Of a stretch of 64,000 bases of DNA, positions 22,018 through 31,800 are shown one piece after another. How positions within the stretch are numbered: position 1 is the stretch's first letter; each line of letters begins with the position of its first letter. The notes beneath the pieces are model-generated. The model did not search any database. It had not been told where the DNA came from and worked only from the letters and a program-made list of their open reading frames with translations. Location of the stretch: the NCBI GenBank assembly GCA_033782935.1, contig JAWQEG010000281.1, positions 180,001-244,000 of the forward strand. Reading direction: 5' to 3'. The position numbers and the translations under genes were made by a program. This DNA is from Petrolisthes cinctipes. Its lineage: Eukaryota > Arthropoda > Malacostraca > Decapoda > Porcellanidae.

Positions 22018-22672
22018 TAGATGTCTGTCCGGGATGCAACACAACACCCCATTCTATTATGGAAGACTGCAATACACACACTCACACAACACCCCATTAT
22101 ATTAAACACATTATGGAAGACTGTAATACACACAACCACACTCACCAACAACACAACACAACACCCCATTCTATTAAACACATTATGGAAGACTGTAACA
22201 CACACAACCACACCCACCAACAACACCCCATTCTATTAAACACATTATTGAAGACTGCAACACACACAACCACAGTCACCAACAACACAACACAACACCC
22301 CATTCTATTAAACACATTATGGAAGACTGTAATACACACAACCACACTCACCAACAACACAACACAACACCCCATTCTATTAAACACATTATGGAAGACT
22401 GTAATACACACACCCACACTCACCAACAACACAACACAACATACATTCTATTAAACACATTATGGAAGACTGTAATACACACACCCACACTCACCAACAA
22501 CACAACACAACATACATTCTATTAAACACATTATTGAAGACTGCAACGCACACAACCACACTCACCAACAACACAACATACACTCTCTGAGGGCACTGTG
22601 GGAGAGCCCGGTTCAGGCCATGACCTTCCTCAGGAGCTCGGGGCTGTTTGGCCAGATAGCTTGAGGAACTTC
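22018..22672 (+). pseudogene. LINE-A 3' end with tandemly amplified C-terminal segment
   Basis: The piece begins at the GCNT of the LINE-A C-terminal C-x2-C motif (compare 39980). The following 72-75 bp, coding for the HSIKHIMEDCN segment, is repeated about seven to eight times, mostly in frame, with CA-rich linkers. The true terminus follows (WESPVQA-type, then FLRSSGLFGQ) with its stop near 22664 and a GGAACTTCAA tail. It is a 5'-truncated LINE copy whose tail became a minisatellite. The open frames of 131 and 105 aa on the plus strand and 96 aa on the minus strand are consequences of the repeat. Confidence 0.82.
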
Positions 22673-23280
22673 AACCTTTAATCTCATCTGACTCATAATT
22701 TGCAAGTAGGAAAGAGTGTAATATCAGATTTGTAATTAATCAGTTATCATAAAAAATTAAACATTACAGGGAGTCTGGGGGCCTCCGACAGCCAGGGAGA
22801 TGTGCTTCAGTAACCCAGACATATAGGGACATCTAGACTCCCTGGTCCAGTAAGCTGTGGTCCCATTTCCCTGGGATGTGCTTTGGTAGTCCAGGTATAT
22901 AGTGACATACAGACATATAGGGACATACAGCCCCTCCTTTATTTTAATTTGTTTTTTCACCAGAGTGTACCAGGGGTCTGTGGAGGCCATTCTGTCCTGG
23001 GAGAACATCAACAACATCATTAAACATTACAAAGTGAGTATCGGGTAATGAAGTATGAGTACAGACAAAAAAAAAAAAGTATTGGAACCACCCTTGTATT
23101 GAAATTAACTATAATTCTTGAGAAAACAAAGTTCACTTCATGTGCTAGTTTATTGAGGCTACTCCATTTCATACATGTTTATTTATTTTTTTTTTTTTTT
23201 CTATACCTCAACCTCGGGGCTGTAGGGTGTCAATAGCCTGTGACTCTTGTGAGGCCCTGAGATTATTGTGTGTCACACCA
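22673..23280. other. Unassigned sequence
   Basis: No ORF or repeat family is recognised. A short internal duplication, GACATA-TAGGGACAT with a CCCTGG context, occurs at about 22800-22935. A poly-T run lies at about 23187-23200. Confidence 0.5.
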
Positions 23281-23575
23281 GATGAGACAGTGGAGCTTCG
23301 TGGTGATGTTGGTACCATAACTTCTCTTCTGTTCCACTAGATGACCCACACCTTATTTATACACGACACTATACAGTTGACAAACACACACACACACACT
23401 AGATGATCCACACCTTATTTATACATGTCACTATCAGGAGATAAGAGGAGTTACACACACACACACACACACTAGATGAGACAGTGGAGCTTCGTGGTGG
23501 TGATGTTGGTACCGTAGCTTCTCTTCTGTCCCACTAGATGACTCACACCTTATTTATACCACGTCACTATGTGTT
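23280..23575. repeat. Direct duplication with (AC)n
   Basis: GATGAGACAGTGGAGCTTCG and the following 85 bp (to the CACACCTTATTTATAC region) occur at 23281-23370 and again at 23474-23565. (AC)n runs and a partial third copy lie in between. There is no ORF. A (CTA)n run is at 23710-23742; the remainder to 23803 is unassigned. Confidence 0.75.
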
Positions 23576-23804
23576 GTGTGAGGGGTGAGGTATTGCCCAG
23601 GTGACTGAAGTTTAACATGTAACAGTGCTGTACTAATATGTATATAGTTTTTCAGGATGGATTTTCACACACTACATTGGATTTTCCAAGTTTTAGCAGT
23701 TTTGGATAGAGGAGGATAGACTACTACTACTACTACTACTACCTCCCATGAACTTCACAAGTGTACTGACTACCTCATAATGCAAGAATGGTGAGTGTAC
23801 TGTA

Positions 23805-24017
23805 CAGCCACAATCAAATATCCACCGACGCTTTCCTTCCATCGTACAAATAAATTAGTATCATATCAAAATATAATCATACAACAACCCCTTACGTCAA
23901 CTCAACCCCCTCAATTATTATTATGAGGTGCTGCAAAATCATACACGTGTTGTTCTTTATTACCAAGATATTTATTACGATGGAAGGAAAGTGTTGGTGT
24001 ATATTTGATTGTGGCTG
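23805..24017 (-). mobile_element. MITE-A, full copy (213 bp)
   Basis: The TIRs are about 45 bp, starting CAGCCACAATCAAATATCCA, with TA at both sides, as for Tc1/mariner-type MITEs. The interior is in the reverse orientation relative to the copy at 44135. It contains a GAGGTGCTGCAAAATCATAC segment and no ORF. Confidence 0.85.
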
Positions 24018-24084
24018 TACCAATGAATGCATCTGTTTAGTAGCACAGGTAGGAGGAACCAGTAGCCTTTCAATTCAGCAAGAG

Positions 24085-24580
24085 ACTCTCTCCCGTAGTT
24101 TTAAAAGAAATTTGAGAGTCCTTACTGGTGCTCTATGAATTCTCCAAACTACTCCGGGCAACAGACAGATTCCCTATTAGAAATACTGAAGGGTTCTGTG
24201 GCCTGGATTATTTTGGAAGATTTATAGAGCTCCAGTAAGGGACCATTAATTTTTTTTAAACTACGGGACTCTCCCATTAATTGGATTTAGCTACAGTTAA
24301 CTCTCATTTTACACTTGTATATTGGGTGTGTAATGTAATGTGTGTAATGAAACTGTGTATAGAAAACCCTCATTGTACAGTACACTGGTATTATGGGTGT
24401 TTAATATAGTGTACAATAAGTGTTTGCAGTACATACATTCATTACACACACACTATTTCACATACATCATCCCAGTGTAAAATGAGAATTGACTGTATTT
24501 TGGAGCATTCATAGAGCTCCAGTAAGGGCCCTCAAATTTTTTAAAAACTACGGGACTCTCCCTTTAATTGGATTTAGATA
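24085..24580. repeat. Inverted/direct repeat unit carrying MITE-C
   Basis: The segment TAGAGCTCCAGTAAGGG through ACTACGGGACTCTCCC occurs directly at about 24207-24291 and 24496-24576, and in inverse form at about 24085-24145. The 24294-24495 insert separates the two direct copies. It is probably a small foldback/MITE whose arm has been duplicated around another MITE. Confidence 0.6.
24294..24495. mobile_element. MITE-C (202 bp), TA-flanked
   Basis: Begins CAGTTAACTCTCATTTTACA and ends GTAAAATGAGAATTGACTG, with TA at 24292-24293 and 24496-24497. It is the same family as the partial copy at 63686-64000. Confidence 0.8.
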
Positions 24581-24631
24581 TGTGCACTCACTACAAAAGG
24601 TTTAAATGTTAATATCATCACTGCTTTACAG

Positions 24632-25115
24632 GTGAGAGGAGAACAAAAGAAGAGAGGGCACAACAACGAGAGGAGAAAGAACACACAACCAACGAGAGAA
24701 AGAGAGAACACACAACCAACAAAAGAGAGAACACACAACCAACGAGAGAAGAGAGAGAGAACACGCACACAACAAACGAGAGAAGAAGAGAGAACACACA
24801 ACCAACGAGAGGAGAAAGGAGAACACACACAACGAGAGGAGAAGAGAGAACACACACAACCAATGAGAGAAAAGAGAACACACACACAAGGAGAGAGAAC
24901 ACACAACGAGAGAAAAGAGAGAGAGAACACACACACAACTAGAGAAGAGAGAACACACACACAACGAGAGGAGAAGAGAGAACACACAACTAACAAGAGA
25001 AGAGAACACACACACAACTAACGAGAGAAGAGAACACACACAACTAACGAGAGAAGAGAACACACACAACTAACGAGAGAAGAGAATACACACAACAAGA
25101 AAAGAGAAAGAGAAC
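24632..25115. repeat. Purine-rich minisatellite (GAGAGAACACACAAC)n
   Basis: Irregular units of AGAGAA(CA)nCAACNAACGAG. Stop-free in several frames, which explains ORFs on both strands (129-147 aa). These are low-complexity and are not called genes. Confidence 0.92.
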
Positions 25116-25262
25116 ACCTATAATTATCCATGTTTTATATTTCCACCACCAGGAAAATATATTAATTATTTTATACCTGTTATGGTGTTGGGTTCAAATA
25201 TAAATTGTTGATGTTATTATTATACACAGAAATATAATGATAACATCAATGATAATTTTATA

Positions 25263-25540
25263 CCTGTGGGGGGGGGGTGCAGGAGTGGGGGGGTTAGGGG
25301 GGTGCAGGCTTGGGGGGGGTGCGGGAATATGGGACAGGCTTGGGGGGGTCGGGGGTGGGGGTGCGGGAATATGGGACAGGCTTGGGGGGGTGCGGGAATA
25401 GGGGACAGGCTTTCTACCCACCCCAAGCCTGTCCCCCTATTCCTGCACCCTCCCCCAGTCCCCCCACAAGCCTGTCCCCCTACTCCCGCACCTCCCCAGT
25501 TCCCCCCACAAGCCTGTCCCCTATTCCCGCACCCCCTTAA
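25263..25540. repeat. G-rich/C-rich hairpin minisatellite 1
   Basis: A G-rich array (units with GGGGGGGTGCGGGAATAGGG and ACAGGCTT, 25263-25415) is followed directly by its inverse C-rich array (about 25420-25537). The G runs could form G-quadruplexes and the two arms a long hairpin. Confidence 0.88.
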
Positions 25541-25572
25541 GGTGGTAATTCTTTTTTGTTACATTGGAGTGC

Positions 25573-25795
25573 CATGATTCCTCCAAAGTATGTCAGGAAA
25601 CAGGACCAGAAGAGCAAAAATAATGGTGTTCTGTTGCTTGGAATAGTTTGGAGGATTCAGTGGTTCCAGATTTACCAACACAAAACTTCCCCCTTAAAAC
25701 TATTCCAAACAAAAACAACAGGACACCATTGTTGTTTTTCTCACTCTTGGTCCTGTTGTTTCCTGGCAGACTTTGAAGGAATCAAGAAGCTCAAA
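25573..25795. mobile_element. MITE with about 75-bp inverted arms
   Basis: Left arm from GATTCCTCCAAAGTATGTCA to TGGAATAGTTT. Right arm from AAAACTATTCCAAACAAAAA to GACTTTGAAGGAATC. The arms share the GGAAACAGGACCA and ATGGTGTCCTGTTG regions in inverse order. No ORF. Confidence 0.75.
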
Positions 25796-25799
25796 TGTA

Positions 25800-26084
25800 C
25801 AGCCACAATTAAATATCCACCGACACTTTCCTTCCATCGTAGTAAATATCTTGGTAATAAAGAACAACATGTATATAATTTTGCAGCACCTCATAATAAT
25901 AATAATAATAATAAATATTTTGGTAATAAAGAACAACACGTGTATGACTTTGCAGCACCTCATAATAATAATAATTGAGGGGGTTGAGTTGACGTAAGGT
26001 GTTGTTGTATGATTATATTTTGATATGATACTGATTTATTTGTACGATGGAAGGAAAGTGTTGGTGGATATTTGATTGTGGATG
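25800..26084 (+). mobile_element. MITE-A, longer copy with internal duplication
   Basis: The ends match MITE-A (CAGCCACAATTAAATATCC and the inverse at 26040-26084). The internal AATATCTTGGTAATAAAGAA to CAGCACCTCATAATAA piece is present twice, which explains 285 bp against 213 bp in the standard copies. Confidence 0.85.
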
Positions 26085-26261
26085 TACCAAAATTGTATTA
26101 TCCCCTGATTGTTGTTGTAATCCTTTGTGTGTGAAACAAATTACACACACACAAACACATGTATTAATATATTGTGTGTGTGTGTCTGACAAATTACACA
26201 CACATTAACACTGTGTGAAGAGAAATATCACACACACAGTAACTCCATAAACACTTACATT
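26085..26261. repeat. Scattered (AC)n/(GT)n microsatellites
   Basis: Short AC/GT repeats around 26140-26245 in otherwise unassigned sequence. Confidence 0.6.
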
Positions 26262-26580
26262 AAGAGGGTGCGGGAGTAGGAGGCAGGTTTGGGGGGAGGT
26301 GCGGGAATAGGGGGACAGGCTTGGTGGGGTTAGGGGGGTGCAGGAATATGGAACAGGCTTGGGGGGGGGGGTCAGGGGGGTGCGGGAATAGGCTTGGGGG
26401 GGGGGTAGAAAGCCTGTCCCCTACTCCCGCACCCTCCTAAACCCCCCCCAGCCTGTCCCCCTATTCCTGCACCCCCCTAACTCCCCCCCCAAGCCTGTCC
26501 CCCTACTCCCGCACCCCCCTAAACCCCACCAAGCCTGTCCCCCTACTCCCACACTCCCCGCGCACCCCCCTAAACCCCAC
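26262..26580. repeat. G-rich/C-rich hairpin minisatellite 2
   Basis: Same unit and same inverted design as 25263-25540: G-rich arm 26262-26408, C-rich arm 26409-26575. Poly-G/poly-C runs of 7-10. Confidence 0.88.
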
Positions 26581-26615
26581 ACACAGTAACTCCATAAATA
26601 CTTACATTAACTAAT

Positions 26616-26665
26616 AATTCTTGTACTGTCGTCGTCGTTGTTGTTGTTGTTGTCGTCGTCGTTGT
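26616..26665. repeat. (GTT)n/(GTC)n microsatellite
   Basis: Mixed GTC/GTT trinucleotides. 26666-26895 is AT-rich with no feature seen. Confidence 0.85.
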
Positions 26666-26895
26666 TGATGGAAGAATGAAGGTTGTTAATAAGTCTCTTG
26701 TACAACTCCACTCTCTACAACTCTGTAACATAATAATACAACCAAATTAATTTATGGATAGTACAAAATACAAATGAATTAGTTAGTACTTTAGAATTAC
26801 TGCAAAAATATTACCAATACTTTACAAAGTTTTATATGCATAGTAAAATTGTCGTGATAAATGATACAATAAAGAGTTAACAGACAGAATTATAA

Positions 26896-27016
26896 TTAAT
26901 AAATTTATAATAATAATAATAATAACAATAAATAAATATATTAGAATATATATTTGATAGATACCGGTACATATAATGATAATAAGAATAATAGAAATAA
27001 GAATAATGATTAATCA

Positions 27017-27063
<47 letters not shown>

Positions 27064-27180
27064 TAATAATAATGATAATAATGATTAATCAATGTATAAT
27101 AATAATAAAAAAATATATTACAATATATAATTGATAGATACATATTAATAATAACAATAATAATAATATATATATATTTT
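26896..27180. repeat. (AAT)n microsatellite block with ATTGATAGATAC repeats
   Basis: AAT repeats with two copies of an AATATATATTTGATAGATAC-like segment (about 26940 and 27115). The minus-strand Tyr-rich ORF (88 aa) is a repeat artefact. Confidence 0.85.
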
Positions 27181-27760
27181 TTTTTTCAATGCCCGCACAC
27201 CACCACCATCTATCGCTTTCCATACATGACCAATTAACTTTAATCACAGGTTCCGTGCCCAATCATAACAAAACATCTCGCCAAAGCACTATCTCCACGT
27301 GGGAAAAATAATCCAAAATTATCCTAAAACTAAAAATAAATAAATTGATAAACTTAGTTCAGGTGGAAAATATGGAAAAAATAATCAAAAATTATCCAAA
27401 AAAAAAAAAAAAAAATTGATAAATCTTAGTCCAGGTGGATAATATGGAATCGACATTAGTGCGATTTTCCGCTAACTGGGCTATTAAAGAGACTATCTGC
27501 TAGTACCAATAGATGTGGAATTTTATTGGCTATTTTTTTGAGAAAATCAGAATTAGTCTACAGCAATCGAGTCAACCAAAAACATCCAAAAACACACCAA
27601 AATATTGACCGAAACAGAATTATTATAATTATTGCTATTATATCCAGACTAGTCCTTTTAACAGAATATCTGCCAGTACCAATACCTGGGGAATTTTATG
27701 GGTTATTTTTTTTTATACAATCTGGAGTTTTTGGAAGCATCCAAATGAAAAGGATGAGTG
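27181..27760. other. Unassigned, with imperfect internal repeats
   Basis: No gene seen. Two imperfect copies of CCAGTACCAATA followed by GGAATTTTATTGGCTATTTT lie at about 27500-27535 and 27670-27710. AATTATCCAAAA precedes similar AAATTGATAAA sequence twice (27310-27425). Confidence 0.5.
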
Positions 27761-27762
27761 TA

Positions 27763-27974
27763 CAGTCGTCAGCATAAGTTCGCTTCATTTCCACCTGTGT
27801 ATGTATTAGCTATAGTGATGTTGTAATACAATTTTAATGCAGAGATGACAGATATAAAGTAAATATGGTAAATTACATATGTTGTTGGAATAAAAACTGG
27901 TTCAAAATGCAACTATTTGGTCAAATTAGCAATACTAAGTACATGAAATGGACGCGAATTTATGCTGCCAACTG
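27763..27974. mobile_element. MITE-B (212 bp), TA-flanked
   Basis: Begins CAGTCGTCAGCATAAGTTCG and ends with the imperfect inverse CGAATTTATGCTGCCAACTG, with TA on both sides. A Tc1/mariner-type non-autonomous element. Related end at 20058-20096. Confidence 0.72.
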
Positions 27975-28011
27975 TACACTAATGGGCCATAGTATATATA
28001 TATTATAATGC

Positions 28012-28107
28012 TGATGTGTGTGTGTTTGTGTGTGTACGTGTGTGTGTACGTGTACGTGTGTGTGTGTGTGTGTGTGTACGTGTGTGTGTACGTGTGTGTG
28101 TGTGTGT

Positions 28108-28144
<37 letters not shown>

Positions 28145-28427
28145 TGTGTGTGTACGTGTGTGTGTGTGTACGTGTGTGTGTGTGTGTACGTGTACGTGTG
28201 TGTGTGTTTGTTTCACCCGGTCTTGATCACGTCCTGGACAAGTGCTCACCAACTTTTACCCTCCCGGAATGAGCTCAGAGCTCGTAGTGACCGATCTTTG
28301 GGTAAGGCTGGAACCTTGTGTGTGTGTGTGTGTGTGTGTGTACGTGTGTGAGTACGTGTGTGTGTGTACGTGTACATGTGTGTGTGTACGTGTACGTGTG
28401 TGTGTGTGTACGTGTGTGTTAGTGAAT
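28012..28427. repeat. (TG)n/(TACG)n microsatellite, two blocks
   Basis: GTGTGTGTACGTG-type repeats at 28012-28212 and 28318-28427. The 105-bp gap between them is unassigned. The ORFs here (65-111 aa on both strands) are repeat artefacts. 28428-28645 is unassigned, with a short ATT run near 28510. Confidence 0.92.
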
Positions 28428-29078
28428 ATATATACATAATCTTGTCTAATGTGACCATACCTAGGTAAAAGTTGTAAAATAAGAAAGATCTGGTAGGATG
28501 TTACAAAATATTATTATTATTATTAATGTTTTGAAAATTGTTTTATTTCTCACTGTGGTAGTCAGCCATCTTGGATACTGAATAATGCTCAACATTGTCC
28601 GTCCATCTGGCCTCATTGGATTTCAACTCAGGACCTCAGAAATATACAGTCGTGGTCAAATATAATCATCCATATAGGGGTAACTCACATAAGAGTTTGA
28701 CAGCTTCCCTCTGTTCCTTAGATGATAAACTTTCCAATAAATATATTAATTACCATATTTTAATTTACTACAAGCAGCTACACACTACTTAAAACAATAA
28801 CACACACACACGTTAACCACCATCTTTTAATTTAATACAAGCAGCTACACACTACTTAAAACAATAACACACACACACACACACACGTTAACTATACTCT
28901 GTCCAGCCTAAGGTGGCGGAGAAGCCCTGCCCTACAGGTGCGGTAGGCAGGTCAAGTACTTTTTCGCTTCCCTGATTGGCTAGAGGTGTTCAGCACACCG
29001 AGAAAAATAGAAGTGCTTCCTTTTTTCATGAATATTTCTGCTAATTAAGCATTATTCATGTCTGTTATTACTCACTCA

Positions 29079-29279
29079 TTATTGTAAATGATATGTGTGA
29101 GCCTTACAGCCAAATTCACAGTGACAATTTACTTGGAGCTCGTAATATCTTGATTTGAACATAGAGTGTGTAGTAAAAAGTGAGCGACAGTGAGAGGAAA
29201 ACAGGTCAACTGGAGGACCTCTGGGTAACCCTTGTGACTTCCCGTGTTCGAAAGCATACTTCAAGGCTTCTTCATCCAT
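29079..29279 (-). CDS. Small ORF of unknown function in element E
   Basis: A 66-codon frame from ATG at 29279. It is acidic at the N-terminus (MDEEALKYAFEHGKSQGLP) and has Cys/His residues near the end (CHCEFGC). I do not recognise it. An AG-like acceptor lies upstream on the minus strand, so it could be an exon or a remnant of the element's transposase. It is short and may be chance. Confidence 0.25.
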   Translation of the reverse strand: MDEEALKYAFEHGKSQGLPRGPPVDLFSSHCRSLFTTHSMFKSRYYELQVNCHCEFGCKAHTYHLQ

Positions 29280-29386
29280 TTAGTACAATTTTTTATACAT
29301 TTAATTTCACTTATCTTTCAGAAGCACAATGGAGTGTTTTTATGCAACGAAAATATAGAAAAAAAACGCACACACACATTCACTAC

Positions 29387-29787
29387 TGTGGATATATAAT
29401 ACAGGATGTATAAACAAGACATGCACCTACACGTATACATATCACACGACACAGTAAACATGCCAGACACACAGATATACATCCGCCAACTCTACATTCA
29501 TACTGTGTAGCGAGTGCTGGCAACTATTACTTACTTCCGGCCTTCCGGCGGAAGAATACATCACCGAGAGTGTTGGTACACAGAGCTTAGCCCTAGGCGG
29601 TCACTTACTCAACAGTGACGCCTTTCTCTGTATATTCTTGTACTCGTGTTGTAACACTGTCCTACTCCTAATATATGTGTTACTCGTACTCCCTGGATTT
29701 CCTTGTGCAACCTACGTCTTGCTACAGTCACAGCAAGGCCCTCTCCCGCCTAGCCTTACTAGGTGGACCTCAGAGCAGAGACGAACA
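29387..29787 (+). repeat. 5' LTR of the young gypsy element
   Basis: 401 bp. A TGGCGCAGTGAGTACC stretch starts at the next base (29788) and is the likely primer binding site. It resembles the tRNA-Ser-type sites of 17.6/297-like elements, from memory. Confidence 0.9.
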
Positions 29788-30234
29788 TGGCGCAGTGAGT
29801 ACCAAGGACCAGGGAAGGAATTATAGTGCTCGTGCAGTGTTCGATACAGTGTTTAGTGCTTGTGCTGTGTTGTGAAGTGATCAGTGCCCCTCCCCCATTA
29901 TTTCTCGTGTACATTACGTAGCTCTTAAGCGGGATCATTTCCAGCCAGAAGGGAGGACTTGAGCAAGGCACGCATCCTCCCACTACGAACGCTGGTTGGG
30001 CACTGAGTGAGTGTGGCTGTGCAGCTGCGGCGGTCCGGACTGTAGGCTCCGCCCACCACCACCCCGCCACACGCACACACACACACGTACCTTCTCACAT
30101 ACGCACAGACTAGAAACTACTTACAACCCACTTCTCTTTCGGGTTTTTTAGTGACTAGGGTAACAACTGCACAGAAAATAAGCACTACAGTGTACTGCTC
30201 TTCTCAACACGAACCAGAGGATATACCACAAACC

Positions 30235-31410
30235 ATGTCACAGCAAAAGGACTTAATTTCGTGGTATGAAAATGAGGGGAGTGAAGAAAGTGACACACAG
30301 GCAGTACACCTCCCACCACTACCACCCCCGCTCACCCCACATACACCTCCGCCTTCGCACGACAGCAGAGGGGATGTCTTGCAAATAATCAAGTTCCTAC
30401 AAGAATCACGCATCAGAGAAGAGGAGCTACGACGAAGAAAAGAGGAGCTACGACGAAGGGAAGAGGACAGACGACGCAGAGAAGAGGATCGCCGGGATCA
30501 ACAGGAACAGCATAGAAAAGAAGACAATGACAGGTTTATGGCTATGATGAACCTGCTTTCAGCACAGCAGACACATCATGCAGCCCCATACAGCCTGCAG
30601 CCCAACCAGTCTACACCTGTTTGTCTTTCTCCTACACCTAACCTGTCTAATTACGACGACACCAGATCCTATGTCTCCAGGTCTCCTCCACCCCCTAACA
30701 CCACAGCAGGCAACTTAACCAGCAAACCTATGGTACCCAACCCCCCACCGTTGCAGGCAGACGCATCTTTCCAGGTGTACAGGCAGTGGCATCGCAGATG
30801 GCAGGACTACGCCACGATGATCGACCTCAAAAAGATGACCCACGAGAAGCAGCTAATACAACTCAGGACGTGTGTTTCCCTAGACATGCAGAGGATTTTG
30901 GAGCACACACTGGGTATTCCTCCTGACACACACCTGTCTGTTGAGAAGGTATTAGACTGTCTGCAAGAGCACTTCAAAGGTTTGTGGAATGAAGCTCTCC
31001 GTCGTCGTGAACTGCTTAGGTGCAAACAAGCAGATGGTGAGACCTTCAGTGAGTTCTACGTCAGACTGAGGAACCGAGCAGAGGAAGTAGACTTGTGTAC
31101 TGGCGACCCCGTCACGTGTGCCGAGACACAGTTGAAGATGGTGTTATTAATGGGTGTAAAGGACGAAGAACTGGTGCAATGCCTCATCTCCCTTAACGCA
31201 GGATCTACGCTGCAGGAGTTTGTGAATTGTTGCAGGGCATATGAGGCTACCAAGATGACAGCATCTGCCATACATGCCTTGCCAAGCCAGCTGAAGGCCG
31301 TTTCTACCTATAAGAAGAATCAACGACGTGAGAAGAAGGCCTCTTCACAACAGACTTACACTTATAACACATCACCCACCATTTCCTGTCAGTTCTGTCG
31401 CCGCTGCTGA
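30235..31410 (+). CDS. gag: Gag of the young gypsy element
   Basis: Structural particle protein. The ATG at 30235 (MSQQKDLISWYENEG) is preferred over the upstream GTG at 30151. Order: acidic/proline-rich N-terminus; basic coiled segment of repeated ELRRREEDRRRR-like residues (about 75-115); gag core with WHRRWQDYATMIDLKK and ETFSEFYVRLRNRAEEVDL. The frame ends at 31410 just before the zinc knuckles. These (C-S-N-C...H...C and C-R-A-C...H...C, 31420-31530) lie in the +1 frame, so a frameshift at about 31380 separates them. Given the young LTRs this may be a recent mutation or a translational shift. Confidence 0.8.
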   Translation: MSQQKDLISWYENEGSEESDTQAVHLPPLPPPLTPHTPPPSHDSRGDVLQIIKFLQESRIREEELRRRKEELRRREEDRRRREEDRRDQQEQHRKEDNDRFMAMMNLLSAQQTHHAAPYSLQPNQSTPVCLSPTPNLSNYDDTRSYVSRSPPPPNTTAGNLTSKPMVPNPPPLQADASFQVYRQWHRRWQDYATMIDLKKMTHEKQLIQLRTCVSLDMQRILEHTLGIPPDTHLSVEKVLDCLQEHFKGLWNEALRRRELLRCKQADGETFSEFYVRLRNRAEEVDLCTGDPVTCAETQLKMVLLMGVKDEELVQCLISLNAGSTLQEFVNCCRAYEATKMTASAIHALPSQLKAVSTYKKNQRREKKASSQQTYTYNTSPTISCQFCRRC

Positions 31411-31800
31411 CAGTACCTGCTCCAACTGCGGACGTCAAGGACATTGGGCCCGTGCCCCTAAGTGCCCAGCTAACGATGTGCCGTGTAGAGCTTGCAGTAG
31501 AACAGGACACTTTGAGAAGTGTTGCAGGTCAGCCAACAGGATGAGCAAAGGACAATACAACACTTCAGGTTCAGGTAAAACTCCCCCTTCTCCCAGCAAG
31601 AAGAAGGCCAACTGTCGACGTGTGGGGAATGCCCACAACAAGTCTCCGAAGCCTGTCAACGTGCAACTTTGTTATGATAACAAGACTTTGAGGTTCACAG
31701 ATGCTCCCAGACACAGGCGCAGGCACCAGGCACCTAGAGATGCTGGAGATACACAAGGACAGCTTACTACCCCCTCCTTTGACGGACACAATCACAGCTG
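31411..31800 (+). CDS. Zinc-knuckle region (gag C-terminus)
   Basis: This frame (31328-31801) carries two CCHC knuckles (CSNCGRQGHWARAPKC and CRACSRTGHFEKC) and a basic Ser/Lys-rich stretch. The beginning of the protease (VNVQLCYDNKTLRF) lies in it before the second frame change at about 31700. Nucleic-acid binding in the particle is the expected role. Confidence 0.75.

Noticed and set aside
24574..25069. ORFs of 106-147 aa on both strands
   Set aside because: Low-complexity GAGAACACACAAC minisatellite; no conserved domain.
22673..28640. Host exons or RNA genes in the intergenic stretches
   Set aside because: No open frame with splice signals or recognisable domain, and no tRNA-like cloverleaf or rRNA segment seen; contents are MITEs and simple repeats.
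31380..31705. Programmed frameshifting between gag, zinc knuckle and pol
   Set aside because: Two successive shifts in the same direction with no obvious slippery heptamer; mutation is at least as likely, so no regulatory site is called.
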